Assembly (NCBI RefSeq): GCF_008704935.1
Contig: NZ_CP023692.1
Span: 5,831,501 to 5,895,500, forward strand
Source: Streptomyces vinaceus
GTDB lineage: Bacteria > Actinomycetota > Actinomycetes > Streptomycetales > Streptomycetaceae
Length of the DNA stretch: 64,000 nucleotides
Direction of reading: 5' to 3'
The position numbers were made by a program, and so were the translations under genes. Below, one piece after another: positions 34,720 to 42,849 of the stretch. Each line of letters begins with the position of its first letter. The stretch's first letter is position 1. The notes beneath the pieces were generated by a model. That model was not told where the DNA came from, did no database searches, and saw only the letters and a list, made by a program, of their open reading frames with translations.

Positions 34720-36237
34720 ATGACCGTACGGCGAGTAATGGGAATCGAGACGGAGTACGGGATCTCCGTCCCCGGGCACCCGAACGCCAATGCCATGCTC
34801 ACCTCGTCCCAGATCGTCAACGCCTACGCGGCGGCGATGCACCGGGCGCGCCGCGCCCGCTGGGACTTCGAGGAGGAGAACCCGCTGCGGGACGCCCGCG
34901 GCTTCGACCTCGCCCGCGAGGCCGCCGACAACAGCCAGCTCACCGACGAGGACATCGGCCTCGCCAACGTCATCCTCACCAACGGTGCACGGCTCTACGT
35001 CGACCACGCGCACCCCGAATACAGCTCCCCGGAGATCACCAACCCGCTCGACGCCGTCCTCTGGGACAAGGCCGGCGAGCGGATCATGGCCGAGGCCGCC
35101 GTACGGGCCGCCCAGCTCCCCGGCGCCCAGCCCATCCACCTCTACAAGAACAACACCGACAACAAGGGCGCCTCCTACGGCACGCACGAGAACTACCTGA
35201 TGAAGCGGGAGACCCCCTTCTCGGAGATCGTGCGCCACCTGACGCCCTTCTTCGTCTCCCGCCAGGTCGTCACCGGCGCCGGACGGGTCGGGATCGGCCA
35301 GGACGGCCGCGAGCACGGCTTCCAGATCAGCCAGCGCGCGGACTACTTCGAGGTCGAGGTCGGCCTGGAGACCACGCTCAAGCGCCCCATCATCAACACG
35401 CGCGACGAGCCGCACTCGGACGCCGAGAAGTACCGCCGCCTCCACGTGATCATCGGCGACGCCAACCTCTCCGAGATCTCCACGTACCTCAAGCTGGGCA
35501 CCACCGCGCTCGTCCTGTCGATGATCGAGGACTCCTTCATCAACGTGGACCTGGCCGTCGACCAGCCCGTCCGCACCCTGCACCAGGTCTCCCACGACCC
35601 CGACCTGCAACACCTCATCACGCTGCGCAGCGGCCGCACGCTGACCGCCGTCCAGCTCCAGATGGAGTACTTCGAGCTGGCCAGGAAGTACGTGGACGAG
35701 CGTTTCGGTTCGGACGCGGACGAGCAGACCAAGGACGTGCTGGTCCGCTGGGAGGACGTGCTGGGCCGGCTGGAGAGCGACCCGATGAGCCTGTCGGGCG
35801 AGCTGGACTGGATCGCGAAGCGGGAGATCCTGGAGGGCTACCGCAGGCGCGACGGGCTCGGCTGGGACGCGGCCCGGCTCCACCTGGTGGACCTCCAGTA
35901 CGCGGACGTACGGCCCGAGAAGGGCCTGTACAACCGCCTGGTGGCCCGGGGCAAGATGAAGCGGCTGGTGGAGGAGACGGCCGTGGAGCGCGCGCAGGGC
36001 AAGCCGCCGGAGGACACCCGGGCGTACTTCCGGGGCCGGTGCCTGGAGCAGTACGCGGACGACGTGGCGGCGGCCTCGTGGGACTCGGTGATCTTCGACC
36101 TCCCGGGCCGGGACTCCCTCCAGCGGGTTCCGACGCTGGAACCCCTGCGGGGTACCCGCAAGCACGTGAAGGAGCTCCTGGACCGCTGCCGCACGGCGGA
36201 GGACCTGGTGCGGGTACTGAGCGGGAACCAGGGCTGA
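34720..36237 (+). CDS. dop: depupylase/deamidase Dop
   Basis: A 505-residue glutamine-synthetase-like enzyme that removes Pup from substrates (and deamidates Pup where it ends in Gln). Glu10 in MGIETEYGIS binds metal; Asp95 in LYVDHAHPEYS is the catalytic nucleophile; the Dop-specific insertion lies at about 41-80 (ARRARWDFEEENPLRDARGFD and flanks) and is absent from the paralogous ligase PafA. ATG 34720 has AAGGAGG upstream. Pup encoded just downstream already ends in Glu, so only the depupylase activity should be needed here. Confidence 0.95.
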   Translation: MTVRRVMGIETEYGISVPGHPNANAMLTSSQIVNAYAAAMHRARRARWDFEEENPLRDARGFDLAREAADNSQLTDEDIGLANVILTNGARLYVDHAHPEYSSPEITNPLDAVLWDKAGERIMAEAAVRAAQLPGAQPIHLYKNNTDNKGASYGTHENYLMKRETPFSEIVRHLTPFFVSRQVVTGAGRVGIGQDGREHGFQISQRADYFEVEVGLETTLKRPIINTRDEPHSDAEKYRRLHVIIGDANLSEISTYLKLGTTALVLSMIEDSFINVDLAVDQPVRTLHQVSHDPDLQHLITLRSGRTLTAVQLQMEYFELARKYVDERFGSDADEQTKDVLVRWEDVLGRLESDPMSLSGELDWIAKREILEGYRRRDGLGWDAARLHLVDLQYADVRPEKGLYNRLVARGKMKRLVEETAVERAQGKPPEDTRAYFRGRCLEQYADDVAAASWDSVIFDLPGRDSLQRVPTLEPLRGTRKHVKELLDRCRTAEDLVRVLSGNQG

Positions 36238-36268
36238 AAAGCCGCTGTTACGGGAATCATGAAAGAAG

Positions 36269-36323
36269 CCGCACGTTATGAAAGTGCGGGGACGAATGTC
36301 GGACCCTCCTTGTAGGGTCCGAC
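36269..36323 (+). terminator. hairpins between dop and pup
   Basis: A 6-bp stem (36269-36274 with 36284-36289) and a perfect 10-bp stem (36298-36307 with 36314-36323). A third, weaker fold (GAGATCCC with GGGGTCTC) lies at about 36341-36365. They may partly terminate dop transcripts or form a regulated leader for pup. Confidence 0.55.
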
Positions 36324-36400
36324 GTAGGGTCTGATCTTGAGAGATCCCGATCCCGGGGTCTCTCGACATGAGCGCGCGAACCGAGCGGGGTGAGGTAGAC

Positions 36401-36613
36401 ATGGCGACCAAGGACACCGGCGGCGGACAGCAGAAGGCGACTCGCTCGACCGAGGAGGTCGAGGAGGCGGCGGTCGAGGAATCGACCGACCTCAAGGAGC
36501 GCCAGGAAAAGCTCTCCGACGACGTCGACTCAGTGCTTGACGAAATCGATGATGTGCTCGAGGAGAACGCAGAGGATTTCGTGCGCTCCTTCGTTCAGAA
36601 GGGTGGAGAGTGA
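36401..36613 (+). CDS. pup: prokaryotic ubiquitin-like protein Pup
   Basis: A 70-residue, mostly disordered, acidic modifier that PafA joins by its C-terminal Glu to lysines of target proteins. The N-terminus (MATKDTGGGQQK) is the part threaded into the proteasome; the helix-forming region DSVLDEIDDVLEENAEDFVRS, here given as residues 43-63, binds the Arc coiled coil. The end is FVQKGGE, i.e. already Glu rather than the Gln of mycobacterial Pup. ATG 36401 follows GAGGTAG; an in-frame ATG at 36368 would give an atypical extension. Confidence 0.97.
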   Translation: MATKDTGGGQQKATRSTEEVEEAAVEESTDLKERQEKLSDDVDSVLDEIDDVLEENAEDFVRSFVQKGGE

Positions 36614-36651
36614 TTTCGCCTTCGAATCGAAGGTGAGGCTCTCTGGGGGGC

Positions 36652-37242
36652 GTGAGTGTCGGGGCAGAGAAGCAGTGTCCGCGGTGTGGATTACTGAAGC
36701 CGCTGGAGGCCTTTGCCTCCAACAAGGCCATGCGAGACGGCCTGCAGTGTTACTGCAGGCCGTGCGCGGCCGAATATCACCAGCAGCGCCAGAAGGCCAA
36801 GGGGAAGAATGTCCGCCCCCGTGTTGAAGCTCCTGAGGGGCACAAGTACTGCCGTCGATGTAGGGAGATCAAGCCCCACTCGGAATGGGATCGGAACAAG
36901 ACGGCGTCAGACGGGTTGTCTACACGCTGCAAGGCGTGCCGGGCCGTCGAGGGCCGCGCAGGTCATCTCAAGCGGATGTACGGCATGACCGAAGCCGAGC
37001 GGGACGAAATGATCGCAGCTCAGGGCGGGCTCTGTTGCATCTGCCTGAAGGCTCCAGCCGTACACGTGGATCACTGCCACGAGACGGGTAGGGTCCGAGG
37101 CGTACTGTGCTTCAACTGCAACTCGGCCATCGGCAAGTTGGGAGACGATCCCGACACTCTACGTCGGGCCATCTCGTACCTGGAGGGAAACGCGTGGAAG
37201 CCAACAATCGCGGCACAGGGCGTCTACCGGCAGCCTTCCTGA
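36652..37242 (+). CDS. endonuclease VII-like HNH nuclease within the proteasome locus
   Basis: A 196-residue protein. Two copies of a CxxC ... DGL ... C-x2-4-C zinc module (9-38 and 67-96) precede a recombination endonuclease VII domain (about 104-180): CCICLK (128-133), VDHCHETGRVRG (139-150) and LCFNCNSAIG (152-161) supply zinc ligands, the catalytic Asp/His pair and Asn157. Related domains are common in phages. I recall an endonuclease VII gene at the same place in S. coelicolor (SCO1645). The GTG start has a GGGGGG leader 38 bases after pup, and the gene overlaps prcB by 49 bases. Confidence 0.87.
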   Translation: MSVGAEKQCPRCGLLKPLEAFASNKAMRDGLQCYCRPCAAEYHQQRQKAKGKNVRPRVEAPEGHKYCRRCREIKPHSEWDRNKTASDGLSTRCKACRAVEGRAGHLKRMYGMTEAERDEMIAAQGGLCCICLKAPAVHVDHCHETGRVRGVLCFNCNSAIGKLGDDPDTLRRAISYLEGNAWKPTIAAQGVYRQPS

Positions 37243-38033
37243 CGCCGGGGTCCTCGTCCTTCATGGACTTCCTCGGGGCGCACGCGCCCGAGATGCTGCC
37301 GGGGAACCGGAAGCTGCCCGACGGTGTCATCGAGGCGCCGCACGGGACGACCATCGTCGCCACCACCTTCCCCGGCGGGGTCGTGCTCGCCGGTGACCGG
37401 CGGGCGACCATGGGGAACATGATCGCGCAGCGGGACATCGAGAAGGTGTTCCCGGCCGACGAGTACTCCGCGGTGGGCATCGCCGGTACGGCGGGTCTGG
37501 CCGTGGAGATGGTGAAGCTGTTCCAGCTGGAGCTGGAGCACTTCGAGAAGGTGGAGGGGGCGACCCTCTCCCTGGAGGGCAAGGCCAACCGGCTCTCCAC
37601 CATGATCCGGAGCAATCTGGGGATGGCCATGCAGGGGCTGGCCGTGGTACCGCTCTTCGCCGGCTGGGACGAGGGCAAGGAGAAGGGCCGGATCTTCTCC
37701 TACGACGTGACCGGCGGCCGCTCCGAGGAGCACGGCTTCGCCGCCACCGGTTCCGGTTCCATCTTCGCCCGGGGCTCCATGAAGAAGCTGTACCGCCCCG
37801 ATCTGACGGAGGAACAGGCCACCACCCTGGTCGTGCAGGCGCTGTACGACGCCGCCGACGACGACTCGGCGACCGGTGGGCCGGACCTGTACCGCCACAT
37901 CTACCCCATCGTCACCGTCATCACCGACGAGGGCTTCCGCAGGCTGACGGACGAGGAGTCGCAGGAACTCGCCCGCAGCGTCACCAACCGGCGGCTCGAG
38001 CAGCCCGACGGGCCGCGCGCGGCCCTGCTCTGA
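37194..38033 (+). CDS. prcB: 20S proteasome beta subunit (precursor)
   Basis: A 279-residue N-terminal-nucleophile hydrolase precursor. The propeptide (1-51) is removed autocatalytically before Thr52 (PHG/TTIVATTF), the active-site nucleophile; Asp and Lys partners are in LAGDRRATMG and further on. Fourteen mature subunits form the two inner rings. GTG 37194 has GGAGGG six bases upstream and lies inside the end of the endonuclease gene, so translation of the two is probably coupled. prcA follows 41 bases later. Confidence 0.95.
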   Translation: MEANNRGTGRLPAAFLTPGSSSFMDFLGAHAPEMLPGNRKLPDGVIEAPHGTTIVATTFPGGVVLAGDRRATMGNMIAQRDIEKVFPADEYSAVGIAGTAGLAVEMVKLFQLELEHFEKVEGATLSLEGKANRLSTMIRSNLGMAMQGLAVVPLFAGWDEGKEKGRIFSYDVTGGRSEEHGFAATGSGSIFARGSMKKLYRPDLTEEQATTLVVQALYDAADDDSATGGPDLYRHIYPIVTVITDEGFRRLTDEESQELARSVTNRRLEQPDGPRAALL

Positions 38034-38074
38034 CCAGTCCTCCTCGTCGCCCAGAAGAAAGGGACGGATAACCG

Positions 38075-38839
38075 GTGTCGACTCCGTTCTATGTGTCACC
38101 CCAGCAGGCCATGGCCGACCGGGCGGAATACGCCCGGAAGGGCATCGCCCGCGGTCGCAGCCTTGTCGTGCTGCAGTACGCCGACGGCATCGTGTTCGTC
38201 GGCGAGAACCCGTCCCGCGCGCTGCACAAGTTCAGCGAGATCTACGACCGGATCGGCTTCGCGGCCGCCGGCAAGTACAACGAGTACGAGAACCTGCGGA
38301 TCGGTGGCGTGCGCTACGCCGATCTGCGCGGATACACCTACGACCGTGACGATGTGACGGCCCGTGGGCTGGCGAACGTCTACGCGCAGACGCTCGGCAC
38401 GATCTTCTCTTCGGCCGGTGAGAAGCCGTACGAGGTGGAGCTGGTGGTGGCCGAGGTCGGTGCGACGGCCGCGGGTGACCAGATCTACCGGCTGCCGCAC
38501 GACGGTTCGATCGTGGACGAGCACGGTTCGGTCGCGGTCGGCGGCAATGCCGAGCAGATCAGTACGTACCTGGACCAGCGTCACCGGGACGGGATGACCC
38601 TGGCGGAGGCGCTGAAGCTGGCGGTGCAGGCGCTGTCGAGCCAGGCGAACGGTGCGGACAAGACGATTCCGGCCGAGCGGCTGGAGGTGGCGGTGCTGGA
38701 CCGTACGCGGGCGCAGCAGCGGAAGTTCAAGCGGATCCGGGGGCGGCAGTTGTCGCGGCTGCTGGAGGCGGACGTCACGGCGGCGGTGCAGGCGGATGCC
38801 GTGTCGAACGACGAGGCTCCCGAGGACGATTCCGAGTAG
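38075..38839 (+). CDS. prcA: 20S proteasome alpha subunit
   Basis: A 254-residue subunit of the outer, gating rings of the 20S proteasome. N-terminal FYVSPQQAMADRAEYARKGIARG is the gate and first helix; VVLQYADGIVFVGENP begins the Ntn fold without a catalytic Thr. Arc docks into pockets of this ring through its C-terminal tail. The last ~25 residues are acidic (NDEAPEDDSE). GTG start with an AAAGGGACGG leader, 41 bases after prcB. A hairpin closes the operon. Confidence 0.95.
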   Translation: MSTPFYVSPQQAMADRAEYARKGIARGRSLVVLQYADGIVFVGENPSRALHKFSEIYDRIGFAAAGKYNEYENLRIGGVRYADLRGYTYDRDDVTARGLANVYAQTLGTIFSSAGEKPYEVELVVAEVGATAAGDQIYRLPHDGSIVDEHGSVAVGGNAEQISTYLDQRHRDGMTLAEALKLAVQALSSQANGADKTIPAERLEVAVLDRTRAQQRKFKRIRGRQLSRLLEADVTAAVQADAVSNDEAPEDDSE

Positions 38840-38854
38840 GGACGTGTGTCTCGT

Positions 38855-38884
38855 GGCGCCCCTGGCCTTGTGGCCGGGGGCGCC
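38855..38884. terminator. terminator after prcBA
   Basis: Thirteen-bp stem with one wobble pair (38855-38867 with 38872-38884, 4-base loop) between prcA and the convergent LacI gene. Confidence 0.75.
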
Positions 38885-38928
38885 TTCGCGTTGTCGGGGG
38901 CCGGGCGGGCGGGCGGGTGGGGCGGGGC

Positions 38929-39924
38929 TCAGGCGGGGGCGGGGCCGGTGGAGGCGCGGACGATGAGGTCGACGGGGAGGTCGGGGGCGGTCCAGGGGGT
39001 GCCGTCGAGGACGGCGAGGAGGGCGCTCATGCCCTGTTCGCCGACGCGTTCGGCGGGGAGGTGGACGGTGGTGAGCTCGGGTTCGACGGCGGTGGCGAGG
39101 GCGAGGTCGTCGAAGCCGGTGACGGAGAGGTCCTCGGGGACGCGCAGGCCGAGGCGGCGGGCGGCCTTGCAGGTGCCGGCGGCGAGGATGTCGTCGTCGC
39201 AGACGACGGCGGTGGGCCGGTCCTGCGGGGCCGCGAGGGCGGTTTCCATGGCCGTGCGGGCGTCGGTGACGGTGAGCTGGGCGCGTACGGTGCGCAGCTC
39301 GGCGTGGGGCTTCAGGTGGGCGGCGAGGGCTTCGGCGCGGACGTCGAAGGTCCAGGAGTCGACGGCGGAGGCGAGGTGGAGGATGCGGCGGTGGCCGAGG
39401 GCGAGGAGGTGTGCGGTGATCTGGCGCATGCCGTCGGCCATGGCGAGGTTGACGTGGGCGGCGGCGCGGGTGGCGGTGGGGTCGCTGTCGAGCATGACGA
39501 GGGGGAGTTCGGCGTCGCCGATGGCGTCGAGGGCGTGGGCGGCCATGGAGGAGGCGATGATGCCGTCGAGGGCGGCGCGGGCTGAGGCGAAGGGGTCGCG
39601 GGCGGGGCCGGTGCCGTCGGGGGAGGGGTAGAGGACGACGCCGAAGCCGTGTTCGGCGGCGATGCGGGCGGCGCCGGTGTAGACGCGGGCGAAGAACTCG
39701 TTGGTGAGGGCGGGGACGACGAGGAGGGCGGTGCGGGTGGAGCCGAGGCGGAGGTTGCGGGCGGCGAGGTTGGGGCGGTAGCCGAGGGTGGTGGCGGCTT
39801 CGCGGACGAGGCCGGCGGTGCGTTCGGAGACGCGGCCGCGCCATTTGTCGCCGAGGACGAGGGAGACGGTGGCTTGTGAGACTCCGGCGGCGGTGGCCAC
39901 GTCGCGGCTGGTGGGTCTCGTCAC
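38929..39924 (-). CDS. LacI-family transcription regulator
   Basis: A 331-residue repressor. The N-terminal helix-turn-helix (TSRDVATAAGVSQATVSLVL, 5-24) and hinge helix region (NLAARNLRLG) precede a periplasmic-binding-protein-like effector domain with VVCDDDILAAG and VTGFDDLALA landmarks. GTG 39924 has AGGAG upstream. It is divergent from an MFS gene with 114 bases between, so it most likely controls that exporter in response to a small molecule. Codon use and GC match the neighbours. Confidence 0.9.
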   Translation of the reverse strand: MTRPTSRDVATAAGVSQATVSLVLGDKWRGRVSERTAGLVREAATTLGYRPNLAARNLRLGSTRTALLVVPALTNEFFARVYTGAARIAAEHGFGVVLYPSPDGTGPARDPFASARAALDGIIASSMAAHALDAIGDAELPLVMLDSDPTATRAAAHVNLAMADGMRQITAHLLALGHRRILHLASAVDSWTFDVRAEALAAHLKPHAELRTVRAQLTVTDARTAMETALAAPQDRPTAVVCDDDILAAGTCKAARRLGLRVPEDLSVTGFDDLALATAVEPELTTVHLPAERVGEQGMSALLAVLDGTPWTAPDLPVDLIVRASTGPAPA

Positions 39925-39976
39925 ACTCTGCTCCTGGTCGCGGTTGTTCGGGTGGACCCCCGTGGTGTGGCCATGG

Positions 39977-40003
39977 TACGTATGACGGGTCACGTTATAC
40001 GTA
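39977..40003. promoter_or_regulatory. paired TACGTA elements, candidate LacI-family operator
   Basis: Two self-complementary TACGTA hexamers (39977-39982 and 39998-40003) flank a TGAC-GG-GTCA palindrome in the divergent region between the LacI and MFS genes. It is probably the repressor site for both; inferred from position and symmetry. Confidence 0.45.
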
Positions 40004-40038
40004 TTACCCCGGCTGGGGCCGGGCAGAAGGGGGCCGTC

Positions 40039-41325
40039 ATGGCCGCGGGATACGCGGAGCTGCTCAGAACCCGGCACGCCGCGAGGCTGCTGGTGGGCAC
40101 GCTCATAGGCCGGCTGCCGAACGGCACGGGGCCGATCGCGATCGTGCTGTTTACCCGGGCGGAGGGCGGCAGCTACAGCCTGGCGGGCGCTCTGGCGGCG
40201 GTGTACGGGCTGGCGAACGCGGTGGGGCAGCCGCTGCTGGGGCGGGCCGTCGACCTGTTCGGGCAGCCGCGGGTGCAGCTGCCGGCGGCGGTGGTGTCCG
40301 CGCTGGGCATGGTGTGGCTGGCGGTGGCGGGCACCGGGTCGGCCTGGGCCGCGTACGGGGCCGTGGTGGTGGCGGGGCTGTTCACCCCGCCGCTGGAGGG
40401 CGGGCTGCGGGCGCTGTGGCCGGGTGTGCTCGGCGGCAGGGAGGAGCGGGTGCACGCCGCGTACGCGATGGACGCGGTGGCGCAGGAGGTCATGTTCACG
40501 GTCGGTCCGCTGCTGGTGACGCTGTTCGTGGCGCTGTGGGACCCGGCGGCCGCGCTGCTGGTGATCAATGCCATCGGTGTGCTGGGTGCGCTGTCGGTGG
40601 TGGTGTCGGAGCCTTCGCGCGCCTGGCGGTCGGAGCCGCGCGAGGCGCACTGGCTGGGGGCGCTGCGCTCGCCGGGGCTGCTGGCGCTGCTGGGGTCGTT
40701 CTTCTTCGTGGGCGGGGCGCTGGGTTCGATCACGGTGGCGGGTGTGGCGTACGCCGATGACCACGGGAACCAGGCGGTGTACGGGTGGCTGATGGCGGCG
40801 CTGGGTCTGGGCGCGCTGGCCGGCGGGGTGACGTACGGGGCGCGGCAGTGGGCGGGGGCGCCGGAGCGGCGGCTGCGGCTGCTGGTGGCGCTGCTGGCGG
40901 TCTGCTATCTGCCGCTGATGCTGGTTCCGGGGCCGGTGGCGATGGCGGGTCTGGCGGCGCTGGCGGGTGTGTTCCTGGCGCCCGCGCTGGCGTGTGCGTT
41001 CATCGTCGTGGACCGGCACGCTCCCGCGGGCACGGTGACGGAGGCGTTCTCGTGGCTGGTGACGTTCTTCGGGGTGGGTGCGGCGATCGGTACGGCGGCG
41101 GCGGGTCCGGCGGTGGAACTGGGGGGTACGGCGAGCGGGTTCGCCGTGGCGGGTGTCGCGGGTGCGGCGGCGCTGCTGGTGCTGACGGTCACTCAGCGGA
41201 TCCTGGCCGCTCCCGCCCGCGCGCGTACGGTGACGGGCGCGGCGGCAGTCCCGGTGGCGGGTCCGGATGCGGGCGCGGACGGCGGCGTGGCGGGGGGTCC
41301 GGCGGAGCGGTTCGTCGGCAACTGA
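40039..41325 (+). CDS. MFS transporter
   Basis: A 428-residue inner-membrane protein with about twelve hydrophobic segments, of the major facilitator superfamily (drug/sugar efflux-like: TLIGRLPNGTGPIAIVLFTR and LANAVGQPLLGRAVDLFGQPRV carry the loop 2-3 type motif). Substrate unknown. The C-terminal 30 residues are a soluble Ala/Gly-rich tail. ATG 40039 is preceded by AGAAGGGGG. Divergent from the LacI regulator. The pair separates prcBA from pafA. Confidence 0.88.
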   Translation: MAAGYAELLRTRHAARLLVGTLIGRLPNGTGPIAIVLFTRAEGGSYSLAGALAAVYGLANAVGQPLLGRAVDLFGQPRVQLPAAVVSALGMVWLAVAGTGSAWAAYGAVVVAGLFTPPLEGGLRALWPGVLGGREERVHAAYAMDAVAQEVMFTVGPLLVTLFVALWDPAAALLVINAIGVLGALSVVVSEPSRAWRSEPREAHWLGALRSPGLLALLGSFFFVGGALGSITVAGVAYADDHGNQAVYGWLMAALGLGALAGGVTYGARQWAGAPERRLRLLVALLAVCYLPLMLVPGPVAMAGLAALAGVFLAPALACAFIVVDRHAPAGTVTEAFSWLVTFFGVGAAIGTAAAGPAVELGGTASGFAVAGVAGAAALLVLTVTQRILAAPARARTVTGAAAVPVAGPDAGADGGVAGGPAERFVGN

Positions 41326-41371
41326 TCGAAACGGCGTTCCCGAACCCGGTTTCAGAACAGTGCGAAAGGCG

Positions 41372-41377
41372 TAATGT
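41372..41377 (+). promoter_or_regulatory. -10 hexamer TAATGT, leaderless start of pafA
   Basis: TAATGT ends 6 bases before ATG 41384. No ribosome binding site is visible, and GTTTCA about 17 bases further upstream is at best a weak -35. Confidence 0.55.
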
Positions 41378-41383
41378 TCAGTC

Positions 41384-42745
41384 ATGGACCGCCGCATTTT
41401 CGGGCTGGAGAACGAGTACGGCGTCACGTGCACGTTCAGGGGACAGCGCCGACTGTCTCCTGACGAAGTGGCGCGCTACCTCTTCCGCCGTGTTGTGTCA
41501 TGGGGCCGCAGCAGCAATGTCTTCCTGCGGAACGGTGCCCGCCTGTACCTCGACGTGGGTTCGCATCCGGAATATGCAACTCCCGAATGCGACAACGTGA
41601 CGGAACTCGTCACGCACGACAAGGCGGGCGAGCGCATTCTCGAAGGTCTGCTCGTCGACGCCGAACGCCGCCTGCACGAGGAGGGAATCGCGGGCGACGT
41701 CTATCTCTTCAAGAACAACACCGACTCGGCGGGCAACTCGTACGGCTGCCACGAGAACTATCTGGTGGCCCGGCACGGGGAATTCTCCCGTCTGGCGGAC
41801 ATCCTCATTCCGTTCCTCGTCACGCGCCAGCTGATCTGCGGTGCGGGCAAGGTGCTGCAGACCCCCCGGGGTGCGGTCTACTGCGTGAGCCAGCGGGCCG
41901 AGCACATCTGGGAGGGCGTCAGCTCGGCGACGACCCGGTCGCGGCCGATCATCAACACCCGGGACGAGCCGCACGCGGACGCCGAGCGCTACCGGCGCCT
42001 GCACGTGATCGTCGGGGATTCGAACATGTCCGAGACGACCATGCTGCTCAAGGTCGGGGCCACCGACCTGGTGCTGCGCATGATCGAGGCGGGCACGGTG
42101 ATGCGGGACCTGACCCTGGAGAACCCGATCCGGGCGATCCGCGAGGTCAGCCACGACATCACGGGCCAGCGCAAGGTGCGTCTGGCGAGCGGCCGGGAGG
42201 CCTCGGCGCTGGAGATCCAGCGCGAGTACTACGACAAGGCGGTGGACTTCGCCGAGCGCCGGGGGATCCGTACCGGCACGGTGGACCAGGTGCTGGAGCT
42301 GTGGGGCCGCACCCTCGACGCGATCGACGCGGAGGACCTGGACCGGATCGGGACCGAGATCGACTGGGTCATGAAGTACCAGCTGATCGAGCGGTACCGG
42401 GCCAAGCACGGCATGACCATGTCGAATCCGCGGGTGGCTCAGATAGACCTCGCCTACCACGACATCCACCGCCGGCGCGGGCTGTACTACCTGCTGGAGC
42501 GCAAGGGGCAGGCGGCGCGGATCTGCAACGACCTCAAGATCTTCGAGGGCAAGTCGGTGCCCCCGCAGACCACGCGGGCGCGGCTGCGCGGCGATTTCAT
42601 CCGCCGGGCGCAGGAGCAGCGGCGGGACTTCACGGTCGACTGGGTGCACCTGAAGCTGAACGACCAGGCGCAGCGGACCGTGCTGTGCAAGGACCCGTTC
42701 CGGTCGGTGGACGACCGGGTGGAGAAGCTGATCGCGGGGATGTGA
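41384..42745 (+). CDS. pafA: Pup-protein ligase PafA
   Basis: A 453-residue glutamine-synthetase-like ligase that phosphorylates the C-terminal Glu of Pup with ATP and joins it to substrate lysines. Glu9 in IFGLENEYGV binds metal; Asp57 in LYLDVGSHPEY corresponds to the catalytic Asp of the family; a short loop replaces the Dop insertion. The C-terminal domain (about 390-453, RAQEQRRDFTVDWVHLKLND region) binds Pup. Paralogue of dop (34720). It appears to be transcribed alone from a leaderless promoter to a perfect terminator. Confidence 0.96.
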   Translation: MDRRIFGLENEYGVTCTFRGQRRLSPDEVARYLFRRVVSWGRSSNVFLRNGARLYLDVGSHPEYATPECDNVTELVTHDKAGERILEGLLVDAERRLHEEGIAGDVYLFKNNTDSAGNSYGCHENYLVARHGEFSRLADILIPFLVTRQLICGAGKVLQTPRGAVYCVSQRAEHIWEGVSSATTRSRPIINTRDEPHADAERYRRLHVIVGDSNMSETTMLLKVGATDLVLRMIEAGTVMRDLTLENPIRAIREVSHDITGQRKVRLASGREASALEIQREYYDKAVDFAERRGIRTGTVDQVLELWGRTLDAIDAEDLDRIGTEIDWVMKYQLIERYRAKHGMTMSNPRVAQIDLAYHDIHRRRGLYYLLERKGQAARICNDLKIFEGKSVPPQTTRARLRGDFIRRAQEQRRDFTVDWVHLKLNDQAQRTVLCKDPFRSVDDRVEKLIAGM

Positions 42746-42762
42746 GATCCCGCTGATCTTGG

Positions 42763-42797
42763 GCAGGGCCCCGTACGGATCTCGTACGGGGCCCTGC
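42763..42797 (+). terminator. terminator after pafA
   Basis: Perfect 15-bp stem (42763-42777 with 42783-42797, loop 5). Confidence 0.85.
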
Positions 42798-42849
42798 GCA
42801 CGCCTTAGAGTGGCGTCGACCGCACCGCCGTCTGAGATCTGAGGAACAC

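Noticed and set aside
36652..37242. Prophage or mobile element around the endonuclease VII gene
   Set aside because: No integrase, att-like repeats or other phage genes; base composition is only slightly different and the gene is coupled to prcB.
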